Under the pieces are notes generated by a model, which saw only the letters and a list, made by a program, of their open reading frames with translations, ran no database searches and was not told the origin of the DNA. From Plantago major (taxonomy: Eukaryota > Streptophyta > Magnoliopsida > Lamiales > Plantaginaceae): a DNA stretch of 64,000 nt. This document shows positions 58,640 to 64,000 of this stretch, in pieces (within the stretch, counting starts at the first letter, position 1; each line of letters starts with the position of its first letter). The stretch is taken from contig CM048840.1 of assembly GCA_026545765.1 (NCBI GenBank), forward strand, positions 46,054,580 through 46,118,579, read 5' to 3'. The translations under genes and the position numbers were made by a program.

Positions 58640-59130
58640 AACCCTAGTTCTCCGCATGGAGTGCCATTTTTCCTTATGGAGTTCTGATTGATTGGATCAC
58701 GTTCCTAATTCTAGGTCTCTCGTCACGCTCTCTTCACTTTCATTCATTTCATTCTTCACTTTTTATGAGCTTTTCTTCACCTTTCCTTCCTTGCTTCAAC
58801 CATGATCGAGTTCAGAAATCTTGCGTCCTTACACTACGATAATTCTTGGCTGCTGCTATAGGAGTTTTAATCAATCAAAAAAAAAAAAAAAAAAAAGTAT
58901 AAAAAATTTAAAAAAAAATCTAAGGTTGAAAAGAATAGGAGACTGAAAGAAAAGAAGAGAAAGAAAAGTGAGGAAAGAAAAAAACATGAGGATTGAAAAC
59001 AAAAAAAAAAAAAAAAAAAAAAGTAAGCAAAAAAAAAAGGGAGAAAAGACAGGAGATCCTCGTCGTAGTCGTAGTCAGAAAAGTAACCTAGGGATCGTAA
59101 AGAAAGGAGATCCCTGTAGAAGTTGGGTCT
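58640..59130 (+). mobile_element. Probable 5' UTR of plus-strand LINE
   Basis: CT-rich leader (tcactttcattcatttcattcttcac), then A-rich tracts at 58876-58895, 58999-59021 and 59024-59037, leading into the LINE ORF1 frame. The exact 5' end is not visible; a duplicated target could only be checked beyond the right edge. Confidence 0.45.
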
Positions 59131-60651
59131 GTGTGTTTGTGTAATGGTCATAGTGTTAGTTTTCCTGTGTCTTTTCCTGGGGATTTTCGTTGCTTTGTTT
59201 TGCAGGTAGGTTGCGTTCTATCTACTGGTTGGGTGCGCGTGGTCTCTAGTAGTATAGTACTAAGAATCGGTTTTGGTACTCTTGGATACGGTTTTAACAT
59301 AGTTTTACATATTGAGAATGAGGGATTGGATCTTACGGAGGAGGAACTAGCTGGGGTAGTGATTCAGGATGATGATTGGGAGGAGGGAGTGGCAGGTTCG
59401 TCGTTGTTGCTAGTAGGTCAAGTGTTGGGCAGACGATCCATCCATTGGGATAATTTTACCAGTCTAGTAACAAGACTATGGAGTCCGACTTTGGGAGTTG
59501 AGGTGAAGAGGTTATCGAAGGATAATCGGTTCTTGTTCTCATTTAAACATGTGAAAGATAAGTCCCGAGCACTTTTGGGGGGACCGTGGCATTATAACAG
59601 GAACCTTATCGTTTTGGGGGAGGTACCTACTGTAGGATCGCCTAATCTAATGGAGCTGTCCATTTGTGATTTTCATGTGAGGGTGGAGAGTTCACCTTAA
59701 GGGCGGTCGTCGAGACAATTAGCAGAATGTGTGGGTAATGCGATAGGTATTTTTCGGGATGTAGACTTAAATGCTGATGGGAGTAATCCATATGTCTATC
59801 TTCGGCTTCGGGTGGGGATTAGTGTGGATAAGCCAATTCCTCGAGTAACTCACATCAGTTCTAGTAAAGGGGAGAAGATCCAGCTAAGCCTATCCTATGA
59901 GAAGTTGCCAAACTTCTGTTATTTTTGTGGGGTGATGGGTCACTTGGTGAAGGATTGCCCGTGCTAATATGACGTAGTGGGTGATATAGCGGATGCTCCG
60001 CAACAATATGGAGAGTGGATGCGTGCTGGTGGTAGACAAGGAGCTGTAGCTAGGAATAGCTTTACGAGACCCGAGACTTTTAATCCGATATGTATTGAAC
60101 TTAGACATAATAAATACTCGGAGGATATAGTGCGGAAGGGGATTCGTTTATTTCAAACAGGCTCATCACGCCCTGATATGAAGACCTCTCGATCAGATGT
60201 GGAGGATTGGCGTAAGACGGATAGTAGGAGCAATAATCTGTCCATGTCGGATTTACAACAGTGTGTAACAAAAGAGTTTGGTGGTCGAGCTGAGAGCCAT
60301 CAACCCAATCGACTGCTTGAGTCAAAAGTGAAAGAATGGGGCAAGAAGGAAATTTCGAACAGCAAAGAATCTCGGGACACTATTGTTGATGCGCTACAGC
60401 GGGCTGGATCATCTAAGGCGATAGTTGATTTACCGGTTTCATTGCAGTCACTTGCCTCTAGTTTGACGGATGTTGGTGTCTTGGAGCAGCTAGTGCAGGG
60501 TACGTTGGATGCGACAGAGGCGGACATGGTATGTTAGCGTAATAATATTGAAAATTCGGGGAAAGATGGTGGTGAAAAGAAAGCTGCACATGCGGATGGT
60601 GTTAGTCCGGGTAAGAATCTTATTGATGTTCCGGTCACACATTCAATGTAG
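59131..60651 (+). pseudogene. LINE ORF1 (DUF4283-like plus zinc knuckle), stops only
   Basis: A single reading frame runs from about 59131 to TAG 60649-60651, broken by in-frame stops at 59698-59700, 59965-59967 and 60535-60537 without any frameshift. It shows GLDLTEEELAGVV, FLFSFKHVKDKSRALLGGPWHYNRNLIVL (DUF4283-like) and a CCHC knuckle CYFCGVMGHLVKDC, then a low-complexity tail. This ORF1 type occurs in plant L1-like LINEs. The true start codon is unclear. The intact-frame, stop-only decay suggests fairly recent inactivation, for example by C-to-T change. Confidence 0.82.
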
Positions 60652-60874
60652 GGAGGTAAAAGCGGCTCCAAAAACCCAAGATAGTTAAATGCGATGTGGG
60701 CCAGAGTTCGACTAAAACTTTATCTATCGGAGTTGGGGGAGGCAAACGACAGTTGGATGACCCAATGGAGATTTTGGAGTACCCAAGTAAGCGTCCTGAT
60801 TTAGGTGGGAACTTATCTAGTGGTGTTTTGGATTCGAAAACGGCAGAGACTGCGATCCAGTCCCGCTGAGCATT

Positions 60875-63800
60875 ATGAATTGCTTGGCGTGGAACTGTCG
60901 GGGGATCGGGTACCCCTGGACAGTCCGTGCTTTAAGCGAGCTGCTTAAGGCAAATAAGCCCATGGTGGTCTTTCTCTTGGAGACCAAAGTAAGTTTACGT
61001 AAAATAGAGTTCTTAAAGGAGATGTTGGTAATGAATGGTATAGGTGTTGCAGCTCGAGGGCGATCAGGGGAGTTGGCTCTTTTATGGGATAAGAAGATTA
61101 TTGTTTCCATCCAAAGTTACTCGTCGAACCATATTGATGCAATAGTTTTCCCTGATGATGTTACCACCCCGTGGAGGTTCACTGGTTTCTATGGGGAGCC
61201 AGAGCAAGGGAATCAGAAACTTTCTTGGGATCTCCTTCAACAACTGGGGTCGTTATCACCGTTGCCGTGGGTTTGTATGGGAGATTTTAATGTGATGTTG
61301 GATGATTCTGAGAGAAGGGGAGGTATTCCTATGCCGGGATGGCGTATGCGGCCTTTTAGAGAGGCTATTACAGCGGTGGAGTTGGCTGATTTGGGATTTA
61401 ATGGCTTCCCGTTTACTTGGTCTAAAAATCGTCATGCCCCGCTTACCATTTGGCGTCGGCTGGATAGAGCTTTTGCTTCAGCTGATTGGTCACTTCAATT
61501 TCCACATGCTTCGGTGACCCATTTAGTATCACGTGGTTCTGATCATTGCCCCATCGTTCTTTCTTTAGAGTCTGTTTCACCGGGTCGGTCCATGCGAAAA
61601 CAGAAATTATTTAGGTTTGAGGCAATGTGGGCGAAGGATAATGCGTGTGAAGATGTTATTAGGAGCTGCTTGAGCGGTGATACGGATCAGGGGGCTGATG
61701 TTCGTATCTTTGATAATTTACAGCAATTGCGAGTTGGACTCTTGGACTGGGATATGACCTCGTTTGGGAATGTCAGGAAACAGATTAGTAAGCTGCGAGA
61801 TGAGCTGAATTCGATTTAGCATGTTAGTCGCACCAGGCAGGTTGATGAAGCTAATAGGATCCATGTTGAGCTCGAAAATCTGCTGGATAAGGAGGAGATG
61901 TTGTGGCACCAACGGGGGAAGGCGCAGTGGATCTTGGAAGGTGATAAAAATACGGCGTTCTTCCATTCCCGTGCCACTACGAGACATCGAAGAAATGAGA
62001 TTCACGGGTTACGAGATGAGGATGGGTTACATGTTGAGGATGAGGTGGGTATTAATAGGGTTGCTATGACTTGCATTCACTGTGTGTTTGGTTCCAGTTC
62101 ACCTACTCAGGAGGAGCTTGAGACTGTTCTGAATATTATATTGCCAAGGGTTTCTGTGCTAGCTAATCAGCTCCTTAGCCGCTCCTACACGCGTGACGAG
62201 GTAACAAAAGCTTTATTTGATATGTACCCTCTTAAATCCCTAGGTCCTGATGGTATGCCTGCTTTCTTCTTTAAAAAATATTGGCATATTGTCGGTACTT
62301 CTGTCTCTGATTGCGTGCTTAATTTTTTGAATAATGGTATCTTGTTTGAGGCATTCCACCATACTCATATTGTTCTGATTCCTAAGTGTGCTAAGCCGGA
62401 GTCTATGACTCAATTCCGTCCTATAAGTTTGAGTAATGTCATCTATAAGATAGCCTGTAAAGCCATAATTAATAGATTGAAACCGTGCATGTCGAGTCTT
62501 GTGGCTGAAACTCAGTCTGCTTTTGACCCTGGTCGTTTAATCACTAATAATGTCCTGGTTGCTTATGAAATTAATCATTTTATCAAAAAGAATAAAAATA
62601 AAGGTGATGGTTTTTTATCGCTTAAGCTGGATATGAGCAAAGCCTATGATAGGATTGAGTGGTGTTTTCTGGAACATGTTATGCTTCGATTGGGGTTTCA
62701 TGTGCCGGTCATCGAGAGAATACTTCAATGTGTTACTTTTGTATCCTACTCGGTGGTTTTAAATGGAGCAGTAAGTCCTAGCTTTCGTCCGAGGACGGGG
62801 CTTCGTCAGGGTGATCCACTTTCCCCATATTTATTCATGTTTGTAGCAGATGTCCTGAGTGCTTTGTTACAGCGGTTGGAGGTGCGCGGAGAGCTGGAAG
62901 GAGTTGGAATTTGTCGAGGGGCACCAAGCGTTTCACATTTACTCTTTGCGGGCGATACATTTATATGCTGTCGAGCTACGGAGGGAGCGACCTGGAAAAT
63001 TAAGGAGACATTATTGGCTTACAGTCGAGCCTCGGGTCAGATTGTCAACTTTCAGAAGTCGACTGCAGTTTTTAATGAAGGGGTGGATGAGAGGGTAAAA
63101 TTAAGGATACTGGGCATCCTACAGGTGGAGGAGATTAGGAGTCATGATAAGTATCTTAGTTTACCGTCGGTGGTGGGACAATCGAGGAAAGAAGCCTTTG
63201 CTTCCATTAGGGATGTCATCTGGCAACGTATATAGAGGTATGAGAATAAGAATTTGTCAAGTGCTGGAAAGGAGGTGCTGATTAAATCGGTGCTCCAATC
63301 AATACCAACATATGCTATGAGTTGTTTTCGACTACCGAAGACGCTTCTTGAGGAGATAGAATCGTTAATTGCGAGAATTTGGTGGGGCAGTAAGGGAGTA
63401 GACAAGATCCATTGGGTTAAATGGGAAGCGCTGAAGGAGAGTAAACGTGATAGCGGGTTGGGTTTTAGAGATTTAAACGCTTTTAATATAGCTTTGCTCG
63501 CCAAACAGGTTTGGCGTCTTCTTACACAGCCGGATACGTTGATTTCTCGATTACTGAAGGCACGATATTATCCACGAGATGGTGTGCTAGAGGCCAGAGT
63601 TTCAGCAGGTTGCTCTTACACATGGCGTAGCATTGCTACTGCCATTCCTACTTTACGCATGGGAGTTAGGTGGCGGGTGGGAAATGGAGCTTCGATTCGT
63701 GTATGGCGTGATGCGTGGATCCCATGAGAGTCATTTTTCCATTGTGTTCGTAGGAGTAATGAGAGTGCAACAGATTTGCGAGCGGCGGACCTTATCACAG

Positions 63801-64000
63801 CGGACCAGCAGTGGAATGCGGCATTGATTATGGATATCTATACGGAGGAGGATGCGCAACTAATTCTTAGCATTCCTCTATCTGCCAATGACCTGCCCGA
63901 TCGATTAGTGTGGAGCCCCTTGCCGTTGGGAAAGTATACGGTAAAGGAGGGTTATTATACGGCTCGCAAGTTGTTGAAACAACAAACTGAACTTAGGAGT
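60875..64000 (+). pseudogene. LINE ORF2: endonuclease, RT, zf-RVT; runs off window
   Basis: ATG 60875 opens MNCLAWNCRGIG, an apurinic-type endonuclease (VFLLETK, WVCMGDFNVML, SRGSDHCPIVL). The same frame continues to the window edge through three stops: TAG 61817-61819, TAG 63233-63235 and TGA 63725-63727. RT blocks are KSLGPDGMPAFFFKKYW, FRPISLSNVIYKI, KLDMSKAYDRIEW, GLRQGDPLSPYLF and LLFAGDTFICC, where the catalytic Y/F-A-D-D reads FAGD, so the polymerase is dead even apart from the stops. The zf-RVT lead-in (RVGNGASIRVWRDAWIP) follows; the finger and 3' tail lie beyond 64000. Confidence 0.88.

Noticed and set aside
58867..59151. Phe-rich minus-strand ORF
   Set aside because: It is the complement of A-rich tracts in the LINE leader.

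Overview
This is a repeat-dense nuclear segment from a flowering plant, most likely a eudicot. Evidence: a 13-exon plant-type MED15-like gene with GT-AG introns and a TATA promoter, an intronless WRN-type exonuclease gene, Athila-type Ty3/gypsy elements primed by tRNA-Asp, plant L1-type LINEs with a DUF4283-like ORF1, Copia remnants and many MITEs. I cannot name the species. Only two host genes are well supported: the exonuclease (22062-22712, +) and the Mediator subunit (52410-57251, -).

Region 1 (1-18144) is a nest. An outer Athila-like element lies on the minus strand. Its 3' LTR runs off the left edge (1-555) and its 5' LTR is 16852-18144. It keeps a decayed gag-protease frame and a plant-transposon-domain ORF but shows no reverse transcriptase, RNase H or integrase. 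A second, related Athila-like element (5429-14443, minus, target duplication GCACG) is inserted inside it and carries recognisable but broken protease-RT-RNase H-integrase. Both use the same type of primer site and polypurine tract and share a long 3' noncoding region. The inner LTRs carry an array of GC-rich palindromes spaced exactly 50 bp apart in one LTR and about 72 bp apart in the other. A hAT-like MITE with an 8-bp duplication, itself carrying another MITE, is inserted in the inner 3' LTR.

Region 2 (18145-42560) holds pieces of a non-coding LTR family (termini TGTCACGCC...), short MITEs, a 654-bp inverted-repeat element just upstream of the exonuclease gene, a MULE-like MITE, two LTR-like solo elements with perfect 5-bp target duplications (30611-33100; 33130-34417), a fold-back element built on GGAAGCTTCCGCCATGG-like hairpins, a LINE 3' remnant and a Copia gag remnant.

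Region 3 (42555-51275) has a Copia-type 3' end split by a complete but non-coding LTR element (42936-45285, duplication GAGTT). One of its LTRs holds a 34-bp-arm perfect palindrome around an AT repeat. Next is a LINE whose 3' two-thirds is on the minus strand and whose 5' third (5' UTR, ORF1, start of ORF2) is inverted beside it, the arrangement expected from twin priming.

Region 4 (51276-64000) holds the MED15-like gene, a four-copy 168-169-bp tandem array upstream of its promoter, and a plus-strand LINE broken by in-frame stops, which runs off the right edge.
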